64,000 nucleotides of DNA. Origin: Hemileia vastatrix. Its lineage: Eukaryota; Basidiomycota; Pucciniomycetes; Pucciniales; Zaghouaniaceae. The position numbers and the translations under genes were made by a program. This document shows positions 25,130 through 36,906 of this stretch, piece after piece. The notes under the pieces were generated by a model. It did no database searches. It saw nothing but the letters and a program-made list of their open reading frames with translations, and had not been told where the DNA came from. Each line of letters begins with the position of its first letter. Position 1 is the stretch's first letter. Where the stretch lies: contig JASXTE010000011.1 in assembly GCA_030280995.1 (NCBI GenBank), positions 22,941,817 through 23,005,816 of the forward strand, written 5' to 3'.

Positions 25130-27362
25130 AGTCCTAGTAATGTATCTTCTTGGCACTTTGTGAGTAATGAAATGTTGAAAAATGGATGCACTTTTCTCAT
25201 TGAAATTGCTAGTTCCAGTTCATATTCTGAGTCAGATATCTTGCACTTAATTTTAAATGGGACCACCTTCCTGTGATCTAGTTTGCACTTGGGCAGAATG
25301 TCGAAAGAAATTGTGAGCTTAGAAAAACCTCATCCCCTACCTGTAGAGCCTGATTCTGGGTTTTCTCTTGATTATGATGATGCTTCATTGACGGTTGAGA
25401 TAATTTGAGTGCTTCTTCTAGCTTTTGATGTATACTCAGTATTTTCTGCATTAGTTCTTCAGCTTCTGGATTTTTCAGTGCTGATGGGATACCAATTTAG
25501 AATGTTGGGTGGTATCCATAGTTGACATATAAAGGTGAGATGAAAGGTGCCACATGTGTCTGGTTTTTTTTATAAGAATTCAGAAAACGGTAGCAGCTTT
25601 ACCCAATCATCTTTCTGATAGTTAATTAAATGGAATAGGTAGTGTTCAATTTCCTTATTCATTGTCTCAGATTGCCTGTCAGTCTGTGCATGCCATGCTG
25701 TTGACCAAATGAGCTTAATGATTAGTTTCTCATAAATTGCTTTCAAAAACTTAGAGTTAAAAGTACTTCCCCTGTATGATAATATATTTTTAGGAAATCC
25801 ATGTAACTTCCAGTCATGTGCCACAATTAAGTCTGCAATACCCTCTGATGTAACCTTAGTATTGGTGGGGAAAAAGTGTACCATCATGGTGCAGCAGTCA
25901 GCTACTGTGAGGATAGCATTCATTCCTTGAGATATGGGTAACTCCACTATAAGATCATAAGAGAGTTCCTTCCATGGTTTCTTGGGTATGCTTAATGGGG
26001 TTAGGGGTGTTGCTTTTAGGATGACCTTGTTCCTATGGAAATAATCACACACTGCTACATAGTGCTGGACATATGCATTCATGGAACTCTAGTAGAAGTT
26101 GCTATTTACCAGCTTCATTGTCTTCACTGGTCCTGGATGTCCTGCCATTGGAGATTCATGCCTTGATCTGACCACTCTCTGCTTGAGCTCTTCATCATTT
26201 GGCACCACTATTCTCCCATTCCAATACAGTTCTTCCCCTTCCAAGTAATACTCCTCCAATTTTTTCCTTACCAATACCTCCTTAGATAAGAGTGCCTTAA
26301 CTAACTCCTGCACTCCCTCATCCTTTTCCTGATCCCTTTTTACCAATTCCATTAATTCCTCATCTAGTATTACCCCCTCTTCAAGGTCCCCTTCAACAAG
26401 GTTGCATCAACAGTATGCAGCTATTTTGGAGCTGGGAGTAAGTCATGACATTGTGGTAGTGCATCATGTTTTCCAATTTTCTTCCCTTGTTAGAATTAAA
26501 AAATGAAATTAATGCTACTTAGCTGTTCTTCACAGCGCTCTTACTAGCAATTCAAATTTTCTGTTCACTTACTGAGAGGACACATTTCTCCTGTTTTAAC
26601 CATACTTTCACTTCTCTCAAGCACTGAAAAAAATCTTTCATGTGTATCTGGTGTTCCTTCATTGATCTGAAGTAAATCAAGATTCTGTCTAGATACACTG
26701 CCACATCTATCCATATTCTATCTCTGAAGATGCTATTGGTGAAGTGTTGAAAAGTGGCAGGTACATTTCATGGACCAAAAGGTATTACCAACCATACAAA
26801 ATGAAAAAATTTAGTGCACAACTCCAGGTTGTGTTCATCTCCTTCTTTAACACCTATTTTGTGGTAACCTGGCCTAAGATCTAGGGATGTGAATATCTCT
26901 GCACCTTAAAGACTATCATTTAGCTCACTAGTCAAAGGAAGGGGATATCTGTTCTTTACCTTCAGTGCATTTAAACTTCTGAAATTCATACAATTTCTCA
27001 ATGACCCATACTTTTTACCTGAAACAAGCACAGGGGCTGCCCAGGGAGATTTTAATTATCTAATGAGGACACACCACACAATATGGGGGGCAGACTTGCT
27101 AACAAGTCTGAAACCTTGGACCTAAACTCACCACATATTGAACACACATTGAGCTATTGATAAAGGAACCATACAATAAGGGATGAACACCACTCAGCAG
27201 AACAGTTTTAGGTGGGTTTTCAAGTAGAGTTCAGTATGGGTTCAGTCTGAGTTCCATCTGAGTTCAGGTTGAGGACTTGCTAGCAAGTCCACCCCCTATA
27301 TTGTGTAGTGACATTCTTCAAGTTTTGATCAATAATCTCTTTTAGTGCAGTTGACTCCAAGT
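25130..27362 (-). pseudogene. G2 pol: RT, integrase and C-terminal remnant
   Basis: RT fragments are readable at about 26560-27060 (SLDLRPGYHKIGV, AVYLDRILIYF). The second Asp of YxDD is Arg. The histidine/cysteine zinc-binding part is at 26089-26352. The integrase core (25570-26082) has LSYDLIVELP, and LSYRGSTFNS where Tyr replaces the usual second catalytic Asp. A spacer with SPLYVNYGYHP and a decayed C-terminus runs to about 25130. Frame breaks abound. A MITE sits inside at 27072-27310. Confidence 0.8.
27072..27310. mobile_element. CACTA-type MITE (239 bp) inside G2
   Basis: The ends are inverted copies about 38 bp long: CACCACACAATATGGGGG on the left and CACTACACAATATAGGGGG on the right strand. 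The CACTA start and a flanking ACA direct repeat (27069-27071 and 27311-27313) fit the 3-bp target duplications of CACTA/EnSpm elements. Each end contains a palindrome; GGACTTGCTAGCAAGTCC is perfect. There is no coding capacity, and it interrupts the RT remnant. Confidence 0.75.
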
Positions 27363-28274
27363 TTAAAATGGAATTATATGATTAAAATGAGGAGTTGTGT
27401 CTAACACTAGGCCAATGGTAAAGTTGTATTGTTGATGAGGTGGAATGGTCTTGAATCCTCCATCTTCAAATAGCATTAAGATTTCCCAATAAGCTTCATG
27501 GATTACCTCCTTGAGAATCTTGGTTGGCTTTGAAGACTGCACCTTGACTGCAATCTTGGAAGATTTATTCCAGGCTGTTGTGTCACATTCTGGCTCCTCC
27601 TCTTCATGCAGCACCCCTTCAAAGTTCTGAAACTTAGAATCAAGAGAAAGTGTCAGTCCTTTCAGTAAATCCACTGATGATAAAAAAACACCAGGAGACT
27701 CTCCAGGAGGGGCCCCTGGCCCCTGAATGAGCGAGGGGGCCAATACTTTATCTGCACCATCCCCCTTTTCATCTCCTTTACTTCCCTTTCTTTGTTTTTC
27801 CTTCCCCTCCTTTTGGTGCACTTTTCCCCCTCTCTGCTCCTTTCTGGAACTCCCCATTGGTGCCCCATCCTCATTCTCCTGCTTAAAATTATCAAAAATC
27901 TTCAGGTCTTGAGGTAGTTCAACTGATAGTAACAGAAAATCAGAGGACTTTAAAGGATGGTCCCCTAGCCCCTGAAGATTCCAGGGGCCCAATACTTTAT
28001 CTGCACCATCCCCCTTTTCATCTCCTTTACTTCCCTTTCTTTGTTTTTCCTTCCCCTCCTTTTGGTGCACTTTTCCCCCTCTCTGCTCCTTTCTGGAACT
28101 CCCCATTGGTGCCCCATCCTCATTCTCCTGCTTAAAATTATCAAAAATCTTCAGTTCTTGAGGTTGCTCAACTGATAGTAACAGAAAATCAGAAGAATTT
28201 AAAGGATGGTCCCCTAGCCCCTGAAGAGTCCAGGGGCCCAATATTTTAGCACCAGTGTCCCCCATCCTTCCCAT
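27363..28274 (-). CDS. G2 internal frame with 83-residue tandem duplication
   Basis: This 303-residue open frame lies between gag and RT of G2. Two nearly identical 83-residue units (DNA period 249 bp, about 27742-28240) each run from LGPWNLQGLGDHP through SSDFLLLSVE and GAPMGSSRKEQRGG to a Lys/Glu-rich tail. The start of a third, diverged unit follows. The C-terminal 110 residues are unique and may precede the RT. I do not recognise a protease motif. It is the longest open frame in an otherwise decayed element. Confidence 0.5.
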   Translation of the reverse strand: MGRMGDTGAKILGPWTLQGLGDHPLNSSDFLLLSVEQPQELKIFDNFKQENEDGAPMGSSRKEQRGGKVHQKEGKEKQRKGSKGDEKGDGADKVLGPWNLQGLGDHPLKSSDFLLLSVELPQDLKIFDNFKQENEDGAPMGSSRKEQRGGKVHQKEGKEKQRKGSKGDEKGDGADKVLAPSLIQGPGAPPGESPGVFLSSVDLLKGLTLSLDSKFQNFEGVLHEEEEPECDTTAWNKSSKIAVKVQSSKPTKILKEVIHEAYWEILMLFEDGGFKTIPPHQQYNFTIGLVLDTTPHFNHIIPF

Positions 28275-28699
28275 TTGAACCTTCTTTTCCCTCTAGTCAA
28301 TGTGTGGGTTGTATTTGTCCATCCATGTCATACTTATCTTTCAGGTTTGTTGTGTATGTCTTGCATTGATACTTCCTTACATCACACCAGAATCTGAAAA
28401 GAACCTTCTCTCTTGATTCTCCTCCCTCCCTGGATATTCATAAAAAATAATTAGACACCTGGGGTGGTCCAATTTTTTATTTTTATTTTTATTCCACAGT
28501 ATAATTCTGTTGGAAATAAACAGTCTGTGTCTCCAATGTAAAGTAGGTTTCATACATTTTCCGTGGAAACAAGGGTCATTAAAGTCAATTTCAGTAACAT
28601 ACAATTATCATTTTCCATAAGTTGCTTACAGGCTGAGAATTCTTCTACTAAATCTAACTTATCCTTTCTCTCTATTCTGTTAAAGGAGGGAAAAACCTT

Positions 28700-29700
28700 C
28701 ACTCCTAAGTTCTGTCTTTTACTTGTGAATTTCCTGTTCTATCCTTCACTTCACTAGCCCTGATTTTCCCTATGCATTCCCTTGCCAGGTGAGCACCACT
28801 TCTGCACTTTAGACACAAAAATTTGCTCATGGACTTTGGAATTTTTCATCCAAAAGCTTTCTCTTCCAAACAGAAACCTGTGTGTTATCTTTATTTATAT
28901 CCATGGCATTTGGGTCCCAATTACTAGACCCACTTGATGAGTAAAAGTTGTGCCAATGACAAGCACCACTCCCACCATCCATTTGCTAATGTTTGAAATA
29001 ATTATTAACTTTAATGGCCAGCTCCATGAGCACTTGGAGGGAGGTTGGATGGAGGTGGCTGATTAAGGTGCTCCTTATTTTTGGTGAGAGTCCATTTCTG
29101 AAGTGAAACATGAGTTCTCCTTCTCCCTATATTGTAGTGTAACTGGAATGGCCACAGAATTATGAAACATAATTTAAAGTTAAGTGTCTCTAATATATCT
29201 GATTTATAGCTTTCTCCATAGTTTTAGCCATATCAGGATCACCAAAGGCAAGATCAAAGTCCACCATGAGCTGGCAAAAAATTGTTTCTGACTGGGAATT
29301 TTCAAGGATCTATTTGATATATGGCCTTGCCCAGAACTCCACCTCATCTGTGAGGTATGATATTGAAAACCCAATTTTAAATTTCTCATCTGGGAACTGA
29401 TTTTTTTTGAGCAGGGAAGAGGTTTACCTTTGATGTGTACTGATACACCCAGGGGTCTTATTTTCTATCAAAGATTTCTGGGACAGAAATCTTTGGGATT
29501 TTGACAAGTGGTGCTTACACTTTGGCTTCAGAAGGATCAAACTCTGCTTCTGTGGGCCACAATATGAAGGATTTTTCTCTTCTGGACATTCCATGAGTCT
29601 GATTTTCTGTTCCTACAAGCATGACATTTGCTTTTGCATTGCAGAAAGGAGTGCTGCAATGGTTTGATATGAGGGGTTCATGATTCTTCTGTAGTGTGCT
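28700..29700 (-). pseudogene. G2 gag remnant with CCHC knuckle
   Basis: A knuckle CLKCRSGAHLAREC (C-x2-C-x4-H-x4-C) is readable at about 28765-28820. Upstream on the same strand, frame-broken gag-like segments extend to near 29700, including the open piece 29204-29389. Position between the 5' LTR and pol supports the call. Confidence 0.6.
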
Positions 29701-29719
29701 GATTGTAGATCTGTCAAAA

Positions 29720-30011
29720 TTTTAAGTCCTAAGAGGCAGACTACTTCTAATTCTATCTTTATGCAAGGATGGGACTTACTATGCTGGTTTCAGCAGTGAG
29801 AACAACTAGACTGACTATGTCGGGGCCACCAACAGTGAGGTTTACAGCTCTGGGAGACTAAGAATTAATTGGATTACTAAATAAGTTGTCTAATAAGGAG
29901 CACCCAGCAGTGATTGCCTCATAAAACCCCCTTATGTAATATTCCTCCCTTCTTTCTTTTAAAATGCATAGTGCCTAAGGAGCTCCTCACCTCTCAACCC
30001 AGATCCTAACA
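29720..30011 (-). repeat. 5' LTR of G2 (292 bp)
   Basis: On minus it starts TGTTAGGATCTGG. The 3' end has decayed (CTTAAAA against CTTAACA in the partner). Confidence 0.75.
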
Positions 30012-32660
30012 CTCCCCTATCTAATATTGATGGAACACTTATTAATGATAATTTCCAAAAGTCACAAAATCTTTTTAGGACACATCAGTCAACCCTATTC
30101 AATGAAACATATCTGATATTTCATCCTCACCTCCTCTCCCTACCTCATTTTCACATTCCTCCCCCCTTTTACTTGACAATAATATATTTTTTCCCTCCTA
30201 AAAACAAAAAAAGGAGGGCCCTGGGCCCAGACTGAATTCCAAGTCTTCTTCTCCATTTCAACCCTCAAGTGATGGCTAAAATGATTCTTCCTCTCTTTCA
30301 AGTGTGCTTGCACACTGGTCATCATTCCTTAATTTTGAAAGAATAAAGAACCATCATTATCCCTAAACCAAACCACCCTGACTACACCATTGCCAAATCC
30401 TATCAAGTAATTGCCATTCTCAACACCATGGTAAAGCTCCTTGATTCCTTTTTTAGAAAAAGGCTTTCCTTCCTTCTTGAATCCAATAAACTAGACCTAG
30501 ACAACTATTATTTTTGATGAACTTTTGGAAGCACCTCTGATTCTTTGCTGCATTTCACCACCTGGACAAAAAACCAGTGGCATAAAGGACATGTGGTAGG
30601 CACTCTATAGCTAGACATCAAAGGTTCTTTCCTATTGATTAACCACACTTTCCTTTCCCACATCCTAAATTCTCTCCTTCTCCATCATTATCTTATCATA
30701 ATCATTATTGACTACCTGAATGGGAAGAAAACAAGAATTTCCTTTTCAACTTATGTATCACCTTCCTCCTTTTTCCCTAAAAGGCTCCCACAAGGGTCTC
30801 CCCTCCCACCTATATTATACATTCTAAAAAATTCAAACCTTTTATGTCTTTCCTCCCTCCCTCACTCTTCTCTGGCAATTGGTTACATAGATGACATTGT
30901 ACTCTTCACAGCTGATCATGACCTGAACAAGGTGGTTTCTTCCCTTTTCCAACTATGATCTGAAGCCATATTTTGGGGTAAAAACCATAAAAAAGTCTTT
31001 GACACATCCAAAAATAAATGAATTATTCTCACTAAACACTTATCCCCTTTTAAATCTCCCTCACTCACTCTTGATGTTCCCCTCTTGCCCCCAACTAACA
31101 CCCTAAAATTTCAAGGAGTCCTCTGGACTCCTCACTCTGCTTCAAACCCAAAATCAAAAGGCTGGTAGTCTCTATTTTTCAAGCAGCCTCCCTCATACAC
31201 AGACTAGCCTCATCTGATTGTGGAAATCCATTGAAACAATACAAAATATTAATTACTTCTTTAATTCACTCACAAACTGATTATGCATCCATTTTGTGTC
31301 ATAAACCAAATAATTCTTTTTGAACTAATTTCCTACTACAGGTAGTTGATAATAAAGCTCTTTGTAGGTCTGTGGATTGTTTCTTCTTAAAACCAGTCTT
31401 TCTAATTTTGCATGATTCCTACTCCTTCCCTTGAAAAATAAGACTGAGCCTAACTACTAAAATAGCTTGGACCATATTACTAACCATCTCATCTTCTAAT
31501 CCCATGGCACACCTAGCCAAATCACTTTTCTTCTCCTTCTTCCCCAAAATTCACTCACACCCACCTCACCAATATTCATCCTTTCATCTTCTCCCCACTT
31601 CTTTCCCCTTAAATAGTTTAGATTTCCATCAACCCTCTCCTTTTCAAATCAACAGAAGGATCTTCCAAAGAAAAAGCATGCATGGACCTCATGTTAACTA
31701 CCTCTTCATCTCCTTCCATCATATTATATATAAACTGATGGATCTAGGTCAGAAAATGGCTCCTTTGCAGAAATGTTTTACACAATTAAAAGCCTTCCCT
31801 TGGTCTCCAGGCTAGGGGATTCCCAATTATATTCAGAAAAAAAAAACATCTGGTACCTGTAAGCAGGTGTCAATCCTTCAATTCATTATTGATTTAAGAG
31901 TAACTCAGATTTAATTATGAGAAAGCTAGAATGCTCATTTTTCAGTGTGTGGTCTTTCCATAATAATTAAAGCTAGGCTAAAATGGAGTAAAATCAAAGA
32001 TAGGGATTGGAACCTGCTATCAGGTGCCCAAATTTTTTTTTCTGGTGTATTCTGTCTTTGAGAAAGAGTTGGTTGGCATATTACTCATCCTGTATCTTTT
32101 TTTTAACAACACTTTTTATCATCTGTACCCTTTCCTAGCCATTGTTACTGAAATTCAAGTAGTAATCAAAATATTTTCATGCTCCTCCCCCTCATCAAAC
32201 AATAAAAATCTCCTCCTCTCCATAGACCTTGAAATCAAATATCTGAAGAATGTCAATCTATCTCTCCAGCTCAACCTACAATGGTGTGATGAGTAATGAT
32301 ATTTCCAATCTACTAGATAACAGTAGGCCCACAATGGAAGACTTTTCTAATTCCCCCCTTCTTTTACCTCTCACACTTCCTTTAATAAATGCTCTTAAAG
32401 CTCAACTCAAACTGAAATCCAAATTTTGCATGCTTTGCCCTCCCAGTTTCAACTTTTTGACAAAACTGAGAGGAAAATTTAATCCCCTTCTCATGTTCAA
32501 TTCACTAACCATTCTCCCTAGAAAAAAAAGCTTCTGCCTTCATACAGTACTTTTCAGGATGTTCCCCATTAAAATTACTTATTCTTCTTCAAAGAAGCAG
32601 ACTCTCCTTATGGTAATCTATTTTCATATAAATCTCTAGACAAACCTGAATTTTTTTTTT
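30012..32660 (+). mobile_element. LINE-2, decayed non-LTR retrotransposon
   Basis: The plus strand encodes pieces of a LINE RT: DGTLINDNF (30025), IIIPKPNHPDYT, then LPQGSPLPPILYI and AIGYIDDIVLF (30635-30958). RNase H follows (YSVFEKELVGILL...LQWC, 32050-32290), then a C-terminal KLRGKF block (32460). Each block matches the LINE at 44598-64000 in the same order. Many stops and frameshifts break it. The YIDD catalytic motif is intact here. Its left boundary coincides with the outer edge of the G2 5' LTR, so G2 may have inserted into it, though I found no target duplication. Confidence 0.82.
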
Positions 32661-33963
32661 CTATTTTGCCAATCACATGCCATTCCTTGTGAAGCCCTTT
32701 TTCTGGCTTAGAAGAGAGACAATATCTCTTTTACTACAACTACCTTTTTATCCCCCTCCCCAATTATATCACAAGTCACTGTTTTCTTAATTTACACTCA
32801 TAGATTCACCATTAATATCCCCATATCACAATAACATATCCTTAGCTCTGTTACATTTCTATACTAGTAGAATTCTTACATGCCACTATATAATTGTTAC
32901 TAGCCCTTTTTTGTCTACCTCTTCCTTCATTCCCTTAGTTGGGTCAGATTTTATGAAATTTAAAAAAAATGCAGCCCTCTTCTAATTTTTATCAAAAATA
33001 TTATCATTTCATCCCATTAACATGAAAAATTCATTGAGAGTTAGAATTATATACTCAGGTATTAATAATTGTCCTCTATTTCAAAAATTTCTGACAAACA
33101 TTTTGCAATAATTTACTATCATTCATTGTTTCTTTGTTTGTTTATTGATTATTTTTGTTTAAGATAAACATCAAAATAAATCTTATTCAAGCCTTCAAAA
33201 AAGATCCAATTAAAAAATCTTTACAATGTAGCTTCCAACACTGAGCCAATTTTTAAGCAATATTTTTAATAAATAATTTTAAAAAAAATAAATCACATGG
33301 TAGTTGAGATAAGTTTTATATAGAAAAAGCTTAAGGTAATAGTAAAATAACGGTTAGAGCATCTACCTCCATGTTATTAAATGGATTTGGTATGCATACT
33401 TTACTGATATGTGAGCCTTTTTTTACCCTTGTTGCATTAATGGCCCCTATTATCTAGATAATTCAGCATAAACTGTACCCTGTCAGCTAAATTTACTGAG
33501 CTCATTTCAAAATTATTTGGTAATTCAATATTTTTCCATACTATTTTTCATTTTAGCTGCAGATCCCATTTATGTGTCATTACTTGAGTAAAAGAGCATT
33601 TTTTATTTTATTTCCCCCCTGGTACTACACAACTCTCCCTGATGAAATTATATCCTATATTCCACCTCTCTTTACAACCTCCAAGTCAGTTTAAATCAAT
33701 GAACTTGACTGATTCTAAGAAAAGGCAATCCCCTAATTGGAATCACCAAGGATGTTTTTTTTTTTTTGGCCTTGTTGTGTTATATAAGTTTAGAATATTC
33801 AGTAAATAAAATCAACTCTTCTTTCCTTGTGAGAAATTCATTAAAGATGTGGTTCTCTACTTGAAAAATTGAGGAAAGTCAATTGAGTCATGCTTAGCCT
33901 TGATGTTTTAATTTCTCAAAAAAAATTATAGTTTTTTTTTTTTTTTTCCTTTTTGCCCTTGAT
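32661..33963. other. AT-rich sequence without recognised gene
   Basis: The 3' end of LINE-2 may lie in the first 300 bases. The remainder has homopolymer runs and no supported feature. A tRNA-like fragment near 33349 was considered and rejected. Confidence 0.5.
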
Positions 33964-34975
33964 ATGGTTACATCTAGAGCTGGAACAAAAAAATTGATGA
34001 ATAAAACAAAAGGAGAAATAGTCAGTGTGGCCAGATTGGGCACCAGGCCAGAAGCTATTTCCAAAATTATTTGCATCCCAGACTCATCTTTTTGTTCTGT
34101 TATTGACCAGAAGGTCCAAGAGGGGCTCCTGTTGACAATGCTACCTTCCCTGGTCCCCCACTCAAAACTAATGATAGAGACATATTCCAGCTTAAGCTAA
34201 TCCTTCAATTTAATAGAACAGTTTCAGTGAGCACAGTAGCCAATTTACTCACCACTACTAGTATTGCTACTTGTACCCTCCAAAACAGCTAGGCTATGAA
34301 AAACAAATAGCATCAAAGAAACTGTTTGTCAATGTTTTGCAGTCCCAAAATTATTTAAATTTTTCTTTCAAGTACCATGACTGGACTGCGAAAGATTGGG
34401 AGAAAGTATTGTGGTCTGATGAATTTTCTTTTGAGATGGGCAAAAAAAATCAACACTATCTTATGTCTAGTGCCACCCTGATGAGAGGTTTAATCCTCTA
34501 AATGTCTTCCACCCACCTTCAAGAATGGATTATCAAGTTTAATGGTATGTGGAGGGCTCTCAGGCAATAAAAAGGCCCCATTAGTTGTTATTTCCCCAGA
34601 TCAGCAATCATCAAAACATCTCATTCAAAATGTATAAAAAACTCTACTACTTCCTTATCTTCAAGAACATGATCTGCATCACAAAATTCTCCTCATGGAG
34701 GATAATGCCCCCACCCACAAATCCAAAGAGAGTGAAGATTTTTGCACTTAAAACAATATTAAAAAGCTTCCAGACTGGCCAGCCCAGTCAGCTAATCTCA
34801 ACCCAATTGAGAATATATAGGAAATAATAAAAGTTATTGTTCACAATGTTTTTCACCCCCACACAAAGGAAGAGATGATTACAGTGATACACACAGTCTG
34901 GAATGACATGCCAATGTCAATTTTCTATAATCTTGTTGCTTCAATTCCTGAACAAATGTAGGTAGTTATTGCAGC
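33964..34975 (+). pseudogene. Tc1-like transposase remnant (plus)
   Basis: It starts with the N-terminal helix-turn-helix region TSRAGTKKLMNKTKGE (33970), which matches the minus-strand copy at 36110. The DDE core has LWSDEFSFEMG (34420), MEDNAPTHKS (34695) and ANLNPIENI (34795), about 35 residues between the second Asp and Glu, as in Tc1 relatives. In-frame stops and frameshifts interrupt it. I could not delimit terminal repeats. Confidence 0.75.
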
Positions 34976-35562
34976 AAAGTGTGGGTCAACTTGCTGGTGA
35001 TTGTTTTTATCATAGGGCTATATTTTACTGTTGGTGTTTAAATCTAAAATACAAACAGGGAATAAGATCTGTTTGACCTAAGTATGTGAGCCAGTCAGGA
35101 AAATGTGAGAGAGATATTTATTGTGAGGTATTGAGAGGTCAGGAAAGGTGGTAGCTGGCAGAAGAGCATATGCAAAAAAAAAATTGCACACACTTCTTGC
35201 AGGGTACTGTATGCACAGTACTCAGAAGTAAATCCTCATCACCCATTTTTTCTTATGTTGCAAACTCAAAATTTATTGTACTTCATTGAAACAGCCATCC
35301 CAGGTTGAACTGGATGTGGTGTTTCATAATATCTGATAAGAATGAAAACATAAAATATTTTTTTTTATCATTTGAGTTTTTATCAGACCCTCATTTCCTA
35401 AATTCAACAATAAAAACCTCTTTAGCACAAAAATATATTTGTTTGATAGCCTATAGATGATAGTCAAGATGATAAAAAACAAAAACATGAAAAAAAACCT
35501 ACAAAAAAATCTATGCCAATTGAGCACACTAAGTTGGCAAGAACTCTTGTAGGGAGGTTGTT
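34976..35562. other. Spacer between the two Tc1 remnants
   Basis: AT-rich. The small minus-strand frame 35324-35566 is hydrophobic and low-complexity; I see no gene. Confidence 0.45.
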
Positions 35563-36110
35563 TCATGCCTTGTGTAATCTTTTCATCATTTGTGGTTCTG
35601 TCTTTAATTGATAAAACTCATGAATGTTTGTTTTTTGCCATTTGGACAAATAACCAATTTCAAAGGACAATTCATTGGTCCAAATAGCCTTCATCCAGTC
35701 ATTGACAGACCAATGAATATGGTCTTGAGTGGATTTGAGATGTCTCTGGTAGTGGACATTACTGGTAAAAGGTTTCTTGGCAGCTGTGCAACTGAATATG
35801 CCCAATACCTGTGCTCGCTTTTGAATAGTATGAGGTGATATTAGGCAGTTAATTGAACTAGAGATTTTGGCAAGGCTATAAAAGTGGTTAGACTTGAGCC
35901 TGTGAAAGGTTTTGCATGTCATGGGTGGTAGTTTTGTGTGGACAGCCTGGGCAAGATGTGTTTTCAACAGTCCTTCTGGATCTGCATCAGTCAAGGATAG
36001 AACAAACAATTGTGGGTGGAATAACCAAGTCGTGGCTGATTTGGGTTTGGCTGGTTCCTGCTATGGCCATTCCAATGATCAGAGCCCTTGTTTCGGTTTT
36101 GTGCTGGCAA
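35563..36110 (-). pseudogene. Tc1-like transposase remnant (minus), N-terminal half
   Basis: On minus the frame opens MPTSRAGICQHKTETRA near 36108 with the N-terminal helix-turn-helix. It continues through LISPHTIQKRAQVLG to HWSVNDWMKAIWTNELSFEIG, the first catalytic region, with Asn where Asp is expected. The second and third catalytic residues are missing, so it is truncated as well as frame-broken. It points away from the plus-strand copy. Confidence 0.7.
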
Positions 36111-36740
36111 ATTCCAGCTCTTGAAGTTGGCATGCTGCAAAGTTGAAGTGGGAGAAATCACATGATTTCCAACAAGAAATACACAGAAAACTAATGAGAG
36201 TAATGAAAAATGACCTTGCCAAAAAAATCTTGAGATGTGAGTGAGTTAGTATAGAGGCGCAGGAGGGTGTATATCGTTAAGGTGGTGGTAGTATGAGGTG
36301 ATGAAGCAACAACCAAAAAAATAAATAAATAAAAGTCGTGAAAACGACTTATTTCCGGGTACTGTACAATTCGTGTTTGCTAACTGAATCTGCATACGTG
36401 GGTGTCAAAACTCATTCCAGTAACAATGGACACGGCAATTATGCAATTATCTACTGAAATGTTACTGCAACGGAGGTAAATGCTCTTAGAAAGTGAAACA
36501 AAACACCACAAAAAACAGAAACAGAAACAGAAACAGAAAAAAAGGTGGCTGTGTGCAAGTGTGAAGTCAGAAAACAAGCAATAATCCAACAGGATTAAAA
36601 TTGATAAAATATATAATACCTATTGAGCTACATGACAAGCTGAATACTAGTAAATATCTTAGAACACATCTTCTCTCTGAAATTCCAATCAATCACAACA
36701 TTTTACACTGTCTTTTCTTTAGCTTGAGATAGTTCTCCAT
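36111..36740. other. Intergenic region downstream of the phosphatase gene
   Basis: Contains an AAATAAATAAATAAA stretch and a short CAGAAA tandem near 36515-36540. No gene seen. The phosphatase 3' end and polyadenylation region must lie in the upper part. Confidence 0.5.
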
Positions 36741-36863
36741 TCATTCACCCAAGCCCGATGATTCAATCATTCGCACAAGGGTCTGGTAAATGAATTTCAT
36801 TTGTGCTTCAGTTTGAACCATGTACATCTGCAGTTGAGGGGTTGGGGTTGATGATTATCACAC

Positions 36864-36906
<43 letters not shown>

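Larger units (their letters stand above)
24631..30011 (-). mobile_element. Old Ty3/gypsy element G2
   Basis: Two related LTRs (24631-24929 and 29720-30011) enclose degraded gag, RT and integrase on the minus strand. A purine-rich AAAAGAGGTGGTAA precedes the 3' LTR. LTR divergence is much higher than in G1 and no clean target duplication remains, so it is old. Confidence 0.85.

Noticed and set aside
33340..33420. tRNA-like stretch GGTTAGAGCATCTACC
   Set aside because: It resembles a tRNA A-box half, but there is no B-box, no cloverleaf and no 3' pairing. A decayed SINE fragment is possible but unsupported.
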